The notes beneath the pieces were generated by a model. The model saw only the letters and a list, made by a program, of their open reading frames with translations, searched no databases and was not told the origin of the DNA. Below are positions 23,539 through 32,706 of a stretch of DNA of 64,000 bases, piece after piece. How positions within the stretch are numbered: position 1 is the stretch's first letter; each line of letters starts with the position of its first letter. This stretch comes from Oscheius tipulae (Eukaryota; Nematoda; Chromadorea; Rhabditida; Rhabditidae): contig JASJZH010000006.1 in assembly GCA_037178975.1 (NCBI GenBank), positions 1,984,001 to 2,048,000 of the forward strand. Direction: 5' to 3'. Both the position numbers and the translations under genes were made by a program.

Positions 23539-23624
23539 CTTCTATAGTACAAGAACAGAGATATGGAGGGCTGAAGCGACAGCAGCAAACTCAGCTCTCA
23601 TTTTGGCAAAATTTTTATTTCAGG

Positions 23625-24201
23625 ATGAGGAACCTACTGCTTTTTGCAGTGGGCATTGCTGCCATCCAAGCGCTGATGATCAAAATCCAAAATCGTTGTG
23701 ATGAAAACCATTACGTAGATGACGTCAGTCAGTGAATGCATAACTTTTCAGTTGAACGTGGTTGATCTGAAGAATGGAACCGTCACTCCTATGTTCATGG
23801 TTAGCAGAAGAAGCACCTCCTGTTTTTTCAAGTTCGTAGGTACCCATCAGTACTCTTTTGGATATCCCCGTCAAGTCAAAACTACCTTCAAAGTCACCGT
23901 TACCGGTCAAGGAACTTTCTACTCAATTAACAGCAGTGAAGGATTGGATTTTCCCATGAAGATTGTGCCTTATTCCGAAGACACCTTTGTCAATGGACGT
24001 ATTCTGAACTGCGACAAGAATTCCTGTCCTATAAGGTGAATACGTGTAGTTTATGATATAATCGGTTTGCAGGAATACAAGGCTGATATTGACTTCCTTT
24101 TCGTCAGCTTCTGCAGTGGACAAAAGACAATCGTAAAGACAGAGTGTAGTAATATACCAAAATGCTTCTACGACGTGAAAGAAGAGGATTATCAAGAATG
24201 A
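23625..24201 (+). CDS. Small secreted thaumatin-like protein, array gene 3 (probable 3' lesion)
   Basis: The signal peptide MRNLLLFAVGIAAIQA is followed by LMIKIQNRCDENHY, an intron from GTAGAT to TTTTCAG, then LNVVDLKNGTVTPMF, STSCFFKFVGTHQYSFGYPR, SEGLDFPMKIVPYSEDTF and NCDKNSC. Exon 2 then ends early (PIR) at AG/GTGAAT. It lacks the (D/S).xW segment found in the paralogues. The family-like last exon (EYKADIDFLFVSFCSGQKTI) is open only in a phase that the visible donor does not supply. A conventional splice would give a different short tail and lose the terminal cysteines. It is either a decaying copy or uses a splice I cannot see. Confidence 0.6.
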
Positions 24202-24570
24202 AGTACTCGTTGCTAATTTAATAAATCTTTGTTCATTGAGGGCAAATCGTGAAAATTCCCTCACGAGCTACGAAAACAGGATTGTTGTCAAATCATTGAA
24301 CAGAAGGAACACTAGGACTTGCAGGTTTTCATTGACAGGAACTCGTTTATGGTATTTGCATATCCATTTCCACATTAAACCTGAAACCTCTTCTTCCCCG
24401 CAAGGAAGGCTGAATATTAACATTTAGCCAGTGTCAAAACTGCAATCTGCCTTAAAAAGTTCATTATTATCAAGCTAATTGATGGAATTATCCAACATTT
24501 CTTCAATGACGATAACTCTTGGTCTTATCGTTAAAATGATGAGGCTATTGACAAATTCTCAATTATCCAG

Positions 24571-24578
24571 ATTGACGG
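24571..24578 (+). promoter_or_regulatory. Variant array promoter motif ATTGACGG (gene 4)
   Basis: One mismatch from the array consensus; starts 116 bp before the ATG at 24687. Confidence 0.35.
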
Positions 24579-24686
24579 GTCCTATAATCAAGCAAGAAAA
24601 GATATAACGGCTGGAACTGGTAAGACAAACGTCCATTTCACATCACGCTTTCTCAGTTGACGCCATAGTAATCTTGCATTTTTAGC

Positions 24687-25327
24687 ATGAAAACCTTACT
24701 TCTGCTCTGCTTCTTAGCTGTAGCTACCTATACTGCTGTCACCGTCAAGTTCTTGAACAGCAGCCATCATCATATTGTCGTAAGTCTGAGTAGGAAAAAC
24801 CTAACAAATTCAGTTTTTAAGGTGACCCAAGTCTTCTCAGACGGTATGGAGTATATTAACAATCTCGATCCTCAATCAATGATCTGTATGCATCTGACTG
24901 ACGACGGCGTTTACAAGTTCCATCAAAGTTTTGACGGTCACTACATGATTGTCATTAACACCACACTATTCCTCACGACATTCCGCCTTTCTGCAATGGA
25001 TGCCAAGCACGACTTTCCCATCGCCATTACTCCTTTGAAAGACGGAGTTCCTTGCGGAAAATCACTCGTGTGCAAAGATGTTGGATGCCGTGACGTTTGC
25101 TGGAGCGACGACGAAATTGAACAGAAGGTTCGTAAGAACCTATGCACTATCAAAAGGCTGCACTTCTTAGTTTTGTATACAGTCCTTTTCAGACGCGTAG
25201 AACTCATGGAGACGAAATTGAGGTCAATTGGGAGCCGGCAACTCAATTCAAAAACAGCAAGATTTGCCCACGGACCATGGGAAAGGTCAGAAAGAACGAG
25301 GAAACCAGCGTCTACGACTACTATTAA
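24687..25327 (+). CDS. Thaumatin-like secreted protein, array gene 4, lacking the N-C cysteine pair
   Basis: The signal peptide MKTLLLLCFLAVATYTA is followed by VTVKFLNSSHHHIV, a 42-bp intron, then VTQVFSDGMEYINNL, SMICMHLTDDGVYKFHQSF, KHDFPIAITPLKDGVPCGKS and VCKDVGCRDVCW. After the second intron (GTTCGT...TTTTCAG) come RRTHGDEIEVNWEPATQF, SKIC and a stop at 25325-25327. A longer unspliced frame to 25391 exists but leaves the family. In this copy the first cysteine (NRC in others) is serine. The terminal-strand cysteine (VSFC, AMC) is asparagine-tryptophan. Two extra cysteines appear near the middle pair. Confidence 0.7.
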
Positions 25328-25643
25328 GAGACATGTCGTGAATGAAGAATGTTGGAACTATAACTCGAAGCTTAGGTTCGTCATACTTTGAGAGAGAAAA
25401 CAAGAGCAAAAACATATTTTAGAAACTTGTTTACTTGAAGTGTAAATAATAACTGTAGGTTTAATTATGTGTAGAAAATCGACGGCCGATGCCAGGTTTT
25501 AAGATAGAGAAGAGGAACAAAGGCAGGCTGGCACAGAAGAAAGAAATGGAATACCCCAAAACAGTGAAGCTCAAACCCCTTTAACATTAGCTCCTCCAAC
25601 CTGACTTCTGAAGTTGCATTAGAATATCTCGTCTCGCAGGTTT

Positions 25644-25676
25644 AAGATGGTTGTTGCTCTCCACAACAACCATCTT
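25644..25676. repeat. Perfect 13-bp stem-loop
   Basis: Arms aagatggttgttg (25644-25656) and caacaaccatctt (25664-25676) pair perfectly around a 7-nt loop, flanked by a further partial T/A match. It lies between array genes 4 and 5. It could be a small structured RNA or a mobile-element footprint. Confidence 0.6.
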
Positions 25677-25867
25677 TAACAGAATTGTATCTCATGTCGC
25701 TTTTTATATTTTGAAATGCTAGCTTTAACAGAGTCTCGGGATTGAAATCATCTGCCTGTACCAAAAAGACTGTAAATGAAAATAGTATCAGTAATCTTCG
25801 TACTTTAAGAATGACAAACAAAGACTCAAAAAGATTCTGAGAGGCCCAGTCATTGCCTACTGTCCCA

Positions 25868-26442
25868 ATGAAACGTGGACTGCTACTTATCGCTGCTTAC
25901 TGTGCATCCGTGTTTGCTTCCCAACACGTCAAAGTTATCAACCATTGCGACTGGGATCTTGAGGGAAGTTTATGAAGAAAAAGTACAGGTTTGTATTTCA
26001 GCTGCAAGAGTTCCATGATGCTAGAAAAACTGCTTTCATGCTTTCCGGGAGAGGCATCTTTTGCAAGGAGCTGAATCCTACTGATGGTGACATCTCCTAC
26101 TCCTACCGACCTGGAGACGATGCTCTGATGACGGTCATAATCGAGACAAAGCCGCTTTTGACAGAATATTACATCTGGGCGCAATGGTTCAACCTACCCA
26201 TTTCGGTCACCCCTTTTTGGAATGAAACTACTCAAGAAATAAGCGGGACTGTGCTCAAATGTGAAAAAGATCAATGTCCTGATGCTTCGTGGACAGACGA
26301 AGGCATGCATCCAAAGGTGGAAACACAAATATGTTGAAGTATTGTGTTTCAGCTTTACCAAACTACCGGAAATGTCATGGAGATCCGCTATTGCTTTGAC
26401 AAACCTATTGGAAACAAGAAGTGCCCAAATGAAAGAGAGTGA
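25868..26442 (+). CDS. Thaumatin-like secreted protein, array gene 5 (non-canonical or broken first donor)
   Basis: The signal peptide MKRGLLLIAAYCASVFA is followed by SQHVKVINHCDWDLE. The paralogues have GT immediately after this point; here the sequence is GGAAGT, and reading through reaches a stop after about three codons. From the acceptor TATTTCAG onward the protein is open: LQEFHDARKTAFMLSGRGIF, FNLPISVTPFWNETTQEIS, LKCEKDQCPDASW, then an intron of 35 bp and GNVMEIRYCFDKPIGNKKC to TGA at 26440-26442. It also lacks the ATTGACAG element and the TTCAG acceptor next to the ATG. Probably a silenced but recently coding copy, or a GG-AG intron. Confidence 0.6.
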
Positions 26443-26758
26443 ATTGTAAAGTTGTGTGCTATTTTATGAACCTGATAAAAAAGTATCCAAACATTTGCTC
26501 AGTAAACTATAGCAGGAGAAAGATACCTATTTTGTTGATGCATGGTGCGATAGCTATCAAAGCAAAAGTATATGGACTACAGTAAATTGTGAGAATGATA
26601 CTGTTTAGCGTTCCTCTTGGCCTCTCTCTCTAATGGTTCGATGTCTCATTTTTGATTCCTAACCTTCATATACGATAATTCTAGTCATGCTTTATAGGGC
26701 GAGGAGTAGTCACTTAGACCATTATCTTCAAAGATTGTCATGCTAGAAAAACAATAAG

Positions 26759-26766
26759 ATTGACAG
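26759..26766 (+). promoter_or_regulatory. Array promoter motif ATTGACAG (gene 6)
   Basis: Starts exactly 94 bp before the ATG at 26853. Confidence 0.55.
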
Positions 26767-26852
26767 CTGAAAAAACCATAAGAAAGAGAAGTGATTAGTG
26801 AGGACCATTTCAGTATTGCACTCTTTCCACTTGCAATTTTCCCAATTTCAGT

Positions 26853-27455
26853 ATGAAACCTTTTCTGACATTTTCTGTTCTTATTTTGGTAGTTGCCGGT
26901 AGCCAATGGGTAAGACTTGTGAATCAATGCGACTACGACATTGACGTGAGTGTATGGAGAACATGATGACAGTCTTTTTGAGCTCCATTTCAAAAGTGAG
27001 GAAGATGACCTTCATCGAAAACTTCCTGGCAGAGGAATCTACTGTGAAGAAGCAATTGCTGGCAGGTATTGGTATTCCGCTGCTGGAGACTTCAACATGA
27101 GCGCAGTTGTCGAGGTCCAAAGTTTTCTTGCAAATATCACTAGCTACTGGCTGATGGCTCAAGTATTCCATGAACCGAAAGTCGCTATTCGACCTTTCTG
27201 GACGATCACCGGCAGACAATGTGGAGTGGAAATGACTTGCGATAGACTAGGCTGCCCTGATGCTGTTACAAACCTTCCTGACCATTTTAATGCGGTACTA
27301 TTAGTCATTTTCCCCTTCTTACTTTTCAGGAACATTTTTCCAAAGGAAAGGCTGTAGAAATCCGCTACTGCTACGATCAGCCAATGGAAGACCTTCCATG
27401 CCCTCACCAGCCTCCCCCGTCTCTTGTGAGAAGCAGCGAGTTCGACGATGAATAA
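26853..27455 (+). CDS. Small secreted thaumatin-like protein, array gene 6
   Basis: ATG one base after TTTCAG. The signal peptide MKPFLTFSVLILVVAGS is followed by QWVRLVNQCDYDID, a 37-bp intron, then LHFKSEEDDLHRKLPGRGIY with CEE. VAIRPFWTITGRQCGVEMTC and GCPDAV come next, a second 35-bp intron, then KGKAVEIRYCYDQPM, LPCPHQPPPS and a stop at 27453-27455. It belongs with genes 5 and 7 to a subgroup with (L)RGR.(I/V)(F/Y)C, P.W or PFW in the middle block and an acidic or Pro-rich tail. It appears intact. Confidence 0.75.
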
Positions 27456-27764
27456 ACCAGAAATAAACCTTTTGTTGTAAAATGCGACTACTGTTAAATA
27501 ATATACAATGCAACGGATATAAGTACGAGATACGGTTTCTCACCGTGTCGAAATGGACCGAATACTATTAAAACGACTGTCGTTTCATTTCGAAGGCTGT
27601 TGAAGATATTAAATAAACGTTTTTCTTCTTTAAAAACCTTCTGGAATGCTGGCTATTTACCAAATTTATACGAAGATAAATCTTATAACCCAACGGCAAG
27701 TATTAACATTTGCGCTTCAGGATCGGGTACCGTTAGAAAGAAGATTTCGTAACAGAGCGTTCTG

Positions 27765-27772
27765 ATTGACAG
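27765..27772 (+). promoter_or_regulatory. Array promoter motif ATTGACAG (gene 7)
   Basis: Starts 97 bp before the ATG at 27862. Confidence 0.55.
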
Positions 27773-27861
27773 CCAAGATCTTATAAGAGCGGAGTATGAT
27801 TACGGAAAGAGGGCAGTTTTCTTCATACGCAACTTTGACCTTATGCAATGTTATTTGCAGT

Positions 27862-28435
27862 ATGAAAGCCGTCGTACTGTTTGCGTTCTGCATTGCCACC
27901 GCATCCGGTCAACAATGGTTGAAGTTCTACAACCATTGTGAATTCGACATTGATGTATGTTTGTTTATCCTTAGTTATACCAAATTAAGAATGTTTTAGA
28001 TGCTGGTGTACGATGAAAGCCGACACCCTCAAAACCACACCTTGCGTGGAAGAGACGTCTACTGTGAAGACTGCGATGTTGGAGCATGGGATTATCGCTT
28101 CGGTTCCTTTGTCCTAGTTGTGACAACAAAGCCTACTTTCACACATTACGGTCTCTATGCAGGCCAGTTTGACTTCCCTGTTCAAGTTCGCCCTGTCTGG
28201 AACGACAGCCGTCGAATCAGCGGAAAGAAGATAAAATGCGATCACGCCAACTGCGAAGACGCTTCCTGGAAGTGGACTGATCTTACCGAAAAGGTAAGCT
28301 CCAAGGCTTCACATATATTGACTTTTATAGACGCACACTACCAAGGGCGAACAAATGGAAATAACCTTCTGTTACGATATGTACATGGAATTTCTCCAGT
28401 GTCCGACCGAGCCGACAGAAAAACCGCGCGACTGA
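27862..28435 (+). CDS. Small secreted thaumatin-like protein, array gene 7
   Basis: ATG directly after TTTGCAGT. The signal peptide MKAVVLFAFCIATASG is followed by QQWLKFYNHCEFDID, an intron of 45 bp, then MLVYDESRHPQNHTLRGRDV with YCEDC. FDFPVQVRPVWNDSRR and IKCDHANCEDASW follow. The last exon is THTTKGEQMEITFCYDMYME, LQCPTEPTEKPRD and TGA at 28433-28435. All six family cysteines are present plus one extra next to the second. It is the last gene of the array; the next kilobase downstream is empty. Confidence 0.75.
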
Positions 28436-29314
28436 TCATTTTTCTCTCAGAGAATAAAAGTTAACTGTAAGAAAAAGGGCAGAGGCCAACGAATCAACGT
28501 CATGTTAATGGACAAAGCCTTATCAGCGGAAGATAGTCGAGCACAGTAAGCGGACTCCTTTGAATGTGTTTGAATGGATTCAGTAATGGGGAAGGGGGAG
28601 AGGAAGGGAAGAAATGAGGGGAAATCGGTTTTATATCTTAAAATGTGTAAAATCCCTTAAGCACTCCTATTGGTACTTTTAACCGAAAAAAAGGTTTACT
28701 GTTGACAACCTGCATACGAATCATATAATTTTTTACGACATACTTTGGGCCCAAACAATTAGAAGACTCTAACACCTAAAGTCGAAGCTGACCGACAATG
28801 TGAGAGGCCTTGCCTCTAGCTGCCAAATATCTTCAAACTGCACAAATATATGAAAGTTATCGAGCAGGTTGAAATCATTCCGCTGCGATGTTTAATTATT
28901 TGGAAGTTAGAGTTTAATTTGCTTTAAAACTGGATGTTAATATGCTACAGACAATCAAACACGGTACACATACTAGTTGATAAGAACAAAGGCTGCCGTT
29001 AGTGTTGATAAGTACTCCACAAATAGATGCAAGTTAGTTGGTCGAACACCATAGTTTGCCTTCACTGTTATGGTCGAATTTTCAATCTTACAAGAGTTCA
29101 TCGTAGAGTGAAGGTAGCAAGGTAACAGTCGGTGTGAAAATTAAGAAGGGCGTGAACTAAATGACAGAGGAGTTTAGATCTTTTGAACGCCAACGATGTG
29201 CAACACATCAGTCTAGTCTCGGGGAAACCGCGTGGGCTTTTGTCTTTCCCACAACGTCGGCAAAAACTCTCATAATTTCAGAAGTTTGTGTACTCGTTCT
29301 ATGATAATATTAGT
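28436..29314. other. Intergenic
   Basis: No supported exon or repeat. The next gene's ATG is preceded by a TTTCAG about 35 bp upstream. Confidence 0.35.
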
Positions 29315-30431
29315 ATGATCGAGTGCCCGCCTTTACAGAAAAACTATCAAGACACATATTTTACCTTACTTGATTACATTTCGTATATCAGTCCCATATT
29401 AAACATTTATGCCATTTTCTGTATAGTATCCTTATCCAAAGGTCATATGAACATCTACAAATGGCTACTACTGATACATCAATGCATAGGCGGAACCCTC
29501 GATTTTGTTGTACGCTATCTTTTCAACTTTTCAATGTTTTTAAGATCAGCAGATTTGCCAAGCCGATTCTGATCCTTCCATTTCCTGGTGGCTACGTGAA
29601 TGGATTTGTGACAACAAGTTTCTCAAGTCATATCTATACCATTATTGTGTTCTTCTTGGCGTGTTTATCACAAGCATTTGTCGTTCATCTTTTCATCTAT
29701 CGCTACTTATTGGCAACAAACCGAAAGAAAATACCATGGTCATACAAAATGGCTTTATCTGCGCTTTACTTAACGATGACTTATCCGGCATTCGCTTTTA
29801 TCCTGTTGTATGATACCCGTGAAAATATTTACAGCGAACTGCAACAAGTAAGTCGATCAAATTTTGATTTTTGTATACGGTTTGATTAATGTGTATGATA
29901 CCATTTTTCAGAAATACAGTTGCTTTACCACCGAAATAATGAACATACCCGCATTGCTTGTTTATGACCGTAGAAGGGCTATTATTATAGTCTCGCTACC
30001 TGTGACAATTATCATCATCACTGTTGCTCTAACTTGCTGCTCACTTATCGTTTTGACTACGAGAGCTATCGGTCGACATTCATTCTCGAAGAAAACTGCG
30101 AGTTTGCAAAAGAGATTCCTTATTCAGCTGTGTCTTCAAGCGATAGTGCCGCTCATCTTTGTTCTGCTTCCTGGTAGAACAGTCGTCTTAATTGTGGGAA
30201 AAGAAATATTCGACGTTCAAGGTACTCACCTCACACATATAAGATTATGCGTATTCAGTTCCGGGATTGATATTACTGTTCGTACTCTCTGTTTATGGAG
30301 CACTGGGGGCAATTGTTCTGATTGTGGTCAATCCATCGTATAACGGATGGCATCATGTAACTCGGATCTACAGAAATGCGAAGATTTTGAGAGAACGAAG
30401 AGCAGTAGAAGATGTGCACCTTCACGAATAA
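29315..30431 (+). CDS. Seven-transmembrane chemoreceptor, srh/sri-like, with a frame break
   Basis: The N-terminal part reads MIECPPLQKNYQDTYFTLLD, then YISPILNIYAIFCIVSLSKG and MNIYKWLLLIHQCIGGTLDF. The continuation AKPILILPFPGGYVNGFV, then FIYRYLLATNRKKIPWSYKM, lies in another frame. Between them, around 29521-29590, I see no GT-AG intron of plausible length. Later exons are in order: LLVYDRRRAIIIVSLPVTII, LQKRFLIQLCLQAIVPLIFV, and FPGLILLFVLSVYGALGAIV with NPSYNGWHHVTRIYRN to TAA at 30429-30431. The P-(F)P..(G/A)GY..G block and Q...P in TM6 fit SRH/SRI receptors. It is a pseudogene, an assembly error or an unusual splice. Confidence 0.65.
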
Positions 30432-30655
30432 AACAAACACGTTTCTTTCTGAGTAATTAATGCAGTGTGTAGTACAACGTATGTATGCTAAGTCCTCGCC
30501 TGTCTGCACCATCGCTGTTCTAAAGCCTGTCTCAACCTGTCTACTACGCTGAAATGTATAACTCCTATAACCATCAACTTGTCTTGGGTCTGTGTCTGCT
30601 AATCGAGACAAGTTCCCTCGCAGCACTACCCGTCTTGATACTTGTCTTTGCCGAA

Positions 30656-31038
30656 ATGCGTGTTTTTCTCGTAATTTTTGCTTGTACTTTTCTAACAAAT
30701 GCAGTGATCATCAAAAAGCTGTTTCGACTTGTTGGAATAGATCCGGAAACCGGGTAACCAATACTCACTAGGTGCAAAAGTGTTTAAGGATGTTTTGCGG
30801 ATGTTGTGGATGTCCGGAACCGCCGCCGTCTACCCCAGCTCCATGTCCTTGTCAGTAAGTTGGTATTCTCTTTGACAAACAATTAATGCTAAGTATGATG
30901 CCAAACTGTCCCTGTCAGGCTCCAATGCCCCCTCCACCAGCTAAATGTACCTGCCCGTAAGTTTCCAGTTTCCTATCAGTATCCGGATCATTTTCTTTCA
31001 GAGGTGGACTCGTCCCTCCCTTTCCCTTTGCCACTTAA
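30656..31038 (+). CDS. Secreted Cys/Pro-rich small peptide, four exons
   Basis: Four exons, 30656-30730, 30772-30854, 30894-30956 and 31002-31038, join in consistent phase through GT-AG introns of 41, 39 and 45 bp. The product is about 85 residues. It has a signal peptide MRVFLVIFACTFLTNA, a short basic linker KKLFRLVQKCLRM, then FCGCCGCPEPPPSTPAPCPC, HMMPNCPCQAPMPPPPAKCT and CPGGLVPPFPFAT. It has ten or more cysteines in C-x-C and CC pairs separated by proline runs. I know no named family with this arrangement. It could be an extracellular structural or metal-binding peptide. It lies between the receptor above and another secreted protein. Confidence 0.65.
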
Positions 31039-31202
31039 CCGCCCTTTCCTCCTTATGATTATGTGAAATGAACCATTAAACTGTTTGTTGAACTCCTCCC
31101 GGCTATCTCGTACCGGCCAAATCCCGCTAGTCTCGTACAATGTCCTTGACGATCTGAATGTTTTGCATTTGTCATTCATCACAACATCACTTTGGATACG
31201 GA

Positions 31203-32172
31203 ATGCAGATCGTACTCTACCTTTCATCTTTTATTCTGCTGGCGGTAGCTAATCCCTTTGCCAGGTAGTTCTACTTAATAAATGGTTTAATCTTTCAGTC
31301 TCAGTGAGTCCAACTCAAGAAACGATGAAGAACAACAACTTGCAAGCAAATTGAGCGATTCGCTATTCACATTGGTTAAACTACAGCCCCAAGTGAAAGC
31401 ATTGGAGAAGAAACTGGACAGAAACAGTACAGCCATTGAACAGCAGATGGACTACGTTGACCTAGCTAGGGTATGTTGTTTAAAGTTTCTCTGAACTGAT
31501 TGTGGACTGATCAGTCTAGAAGAAAGGGTTAGAATGGTTAGGGCGTCATGGACTGCCAATGTTTTGTCACGTAAGCGTCGCGATTAGCAGACTGAAAGCG
31601 CCGTTTCTGTCAGTTCACCATATCACGGCAAAGTTTTCTGGTCACTTGAACTCTGAAAGCTCTAATTAACTGATGGTCAGAAGTTCGTCGACTCTTCCGA
31701 AAATACAACCACCCTCGCCCTCACATTTCTTCATCAAAATGGTCTCAACTATACCAAAAGAGCTGTCAGTGCCCAAGAAGTTTTCAATATTCCTCAGAAA
31801 ATGATTGTTGCCGAGCTGATGATGAGCATGTCGGGTGACAAAGGACAGGTGATACTCCGACAGTCACCAATGGTTACCCTCCATTTTTAGATGATTGAAA
31901 TTTCTAATGACCTCGTCACGCATTTGAACGGCGTTCGCTGTGCTGTGATCAAGAGGATTAATGAGGTGGTTGGGAAGATCCACGGAAAGAGTCCAGCCTA
32001 CCCGAGAAGCATGCTCGAGTTCCACGAGATGACCATGTTCAAACCAGTTGCTCCAGTTGAGATTGCGACAGGGAAGCCGGTTAAGGCTATACGAATCCGC
32101 GATGAATGTGAACAAGCGAAGAAAAAGAATCTCTCTCGTCGACTACTAAAATATTTTTGCGGAACGTATTAG
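31203..32172 (+). CDS. Secreted protein with N-terminal coiled coil, unknown family
   Basis: The signal peptide MQIVLYLSSFILLAVANPFA is split by an intron of about 34 bp after FA. It is followed by SRNDEEQQLASKLSDSLFTL and a heptad stretch LQPQVKALEKKLDRNSTAIE. After a ~190-bp intron come KFVDSSENTTTLALTFLHQN, NIPQKMIVAELMMSMSGDKG and, after a 42-bp intron, a final exon with LVTHLNGVRCAVIKRINEVV and a basic C-terminus KKKNLSRRLLKYFCGTY ending at 32172. Phases agree at each junction. Putative N-glycosylation sites are NST and NTT. No known domain recognised. Confidence 0.6.
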
Positions 32173-32706
32173 TTTCCAAGTAAATATTGACACCTTTCTA
32201 TCTCTCTCTCGTCTGGAGGTGTTACTGTCTTTCGGCCCGATAATGTTATCATTACCCCCAGATGATGTTGTTTATCCTTGTCCCACAAACCACTTCATGT
32301 CCCGGGAGTCATCAACTATATCGCTTCAACCAAACGGCCCGTGATTATTCTAAAAGCATGCCGCGTAATTGATTGGTCTCGACGAGCAGTGAAAGCGGCC
32401 TCGGCAAAACTTTGCCCACTCCGCGTGACGCGACCTGGACAACCACACATTCTCTCTCGCTCTCTTCTCATTTGGCCGTTTATTGCGCCCTACACAGCTT
32501 TTTTCTTACTCAATCTCAGTCTGCAGTCTTCCCAGGCAGTAGTGAGGCCAATACAACTCTGAATGAGGCTGCGATTCCTCGTATTCCCGAAGTTCCGTTT
32601 AAGAATTCTAATTTTGCTTAACTGAACCCAAACTTTTTGAGCAGCAAGTTAATTAGCTTTAAAGCCTATATTTTTTTTCAGGGTGTCAGCTTTCAACATA
32701 GATAGA
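32173..32706. other. Intergenic
   Basis: Holds a CT-rich run near 32205 and a GC-richer segment around 32380-32470. Overlapping open frames at 32278-32621 have no recognisable protein features. A TTTTTTTTCAG acceptor lies about 25 bp before the next ATG. Confidence 0.35.

Noticed and set aside
24687-25391. Single-exon reading of array gene 4 (234 aa)
   Set aside because: It reads through two introns. Splicing restores the family-type last strand and ends at 25327.
25644-25676. Bacterial-type terminator or CRISPR-like unit
   Set aside because: Eukaryotic context, single copy and no repeat-spacer periodicity.
30273-30698. 141-codon minus-strand frame
   Set aside because: Overlaps the receptor tail and the signal-peptide exon of the Cys/Pro gene on the plus strand; no recognisable protein.
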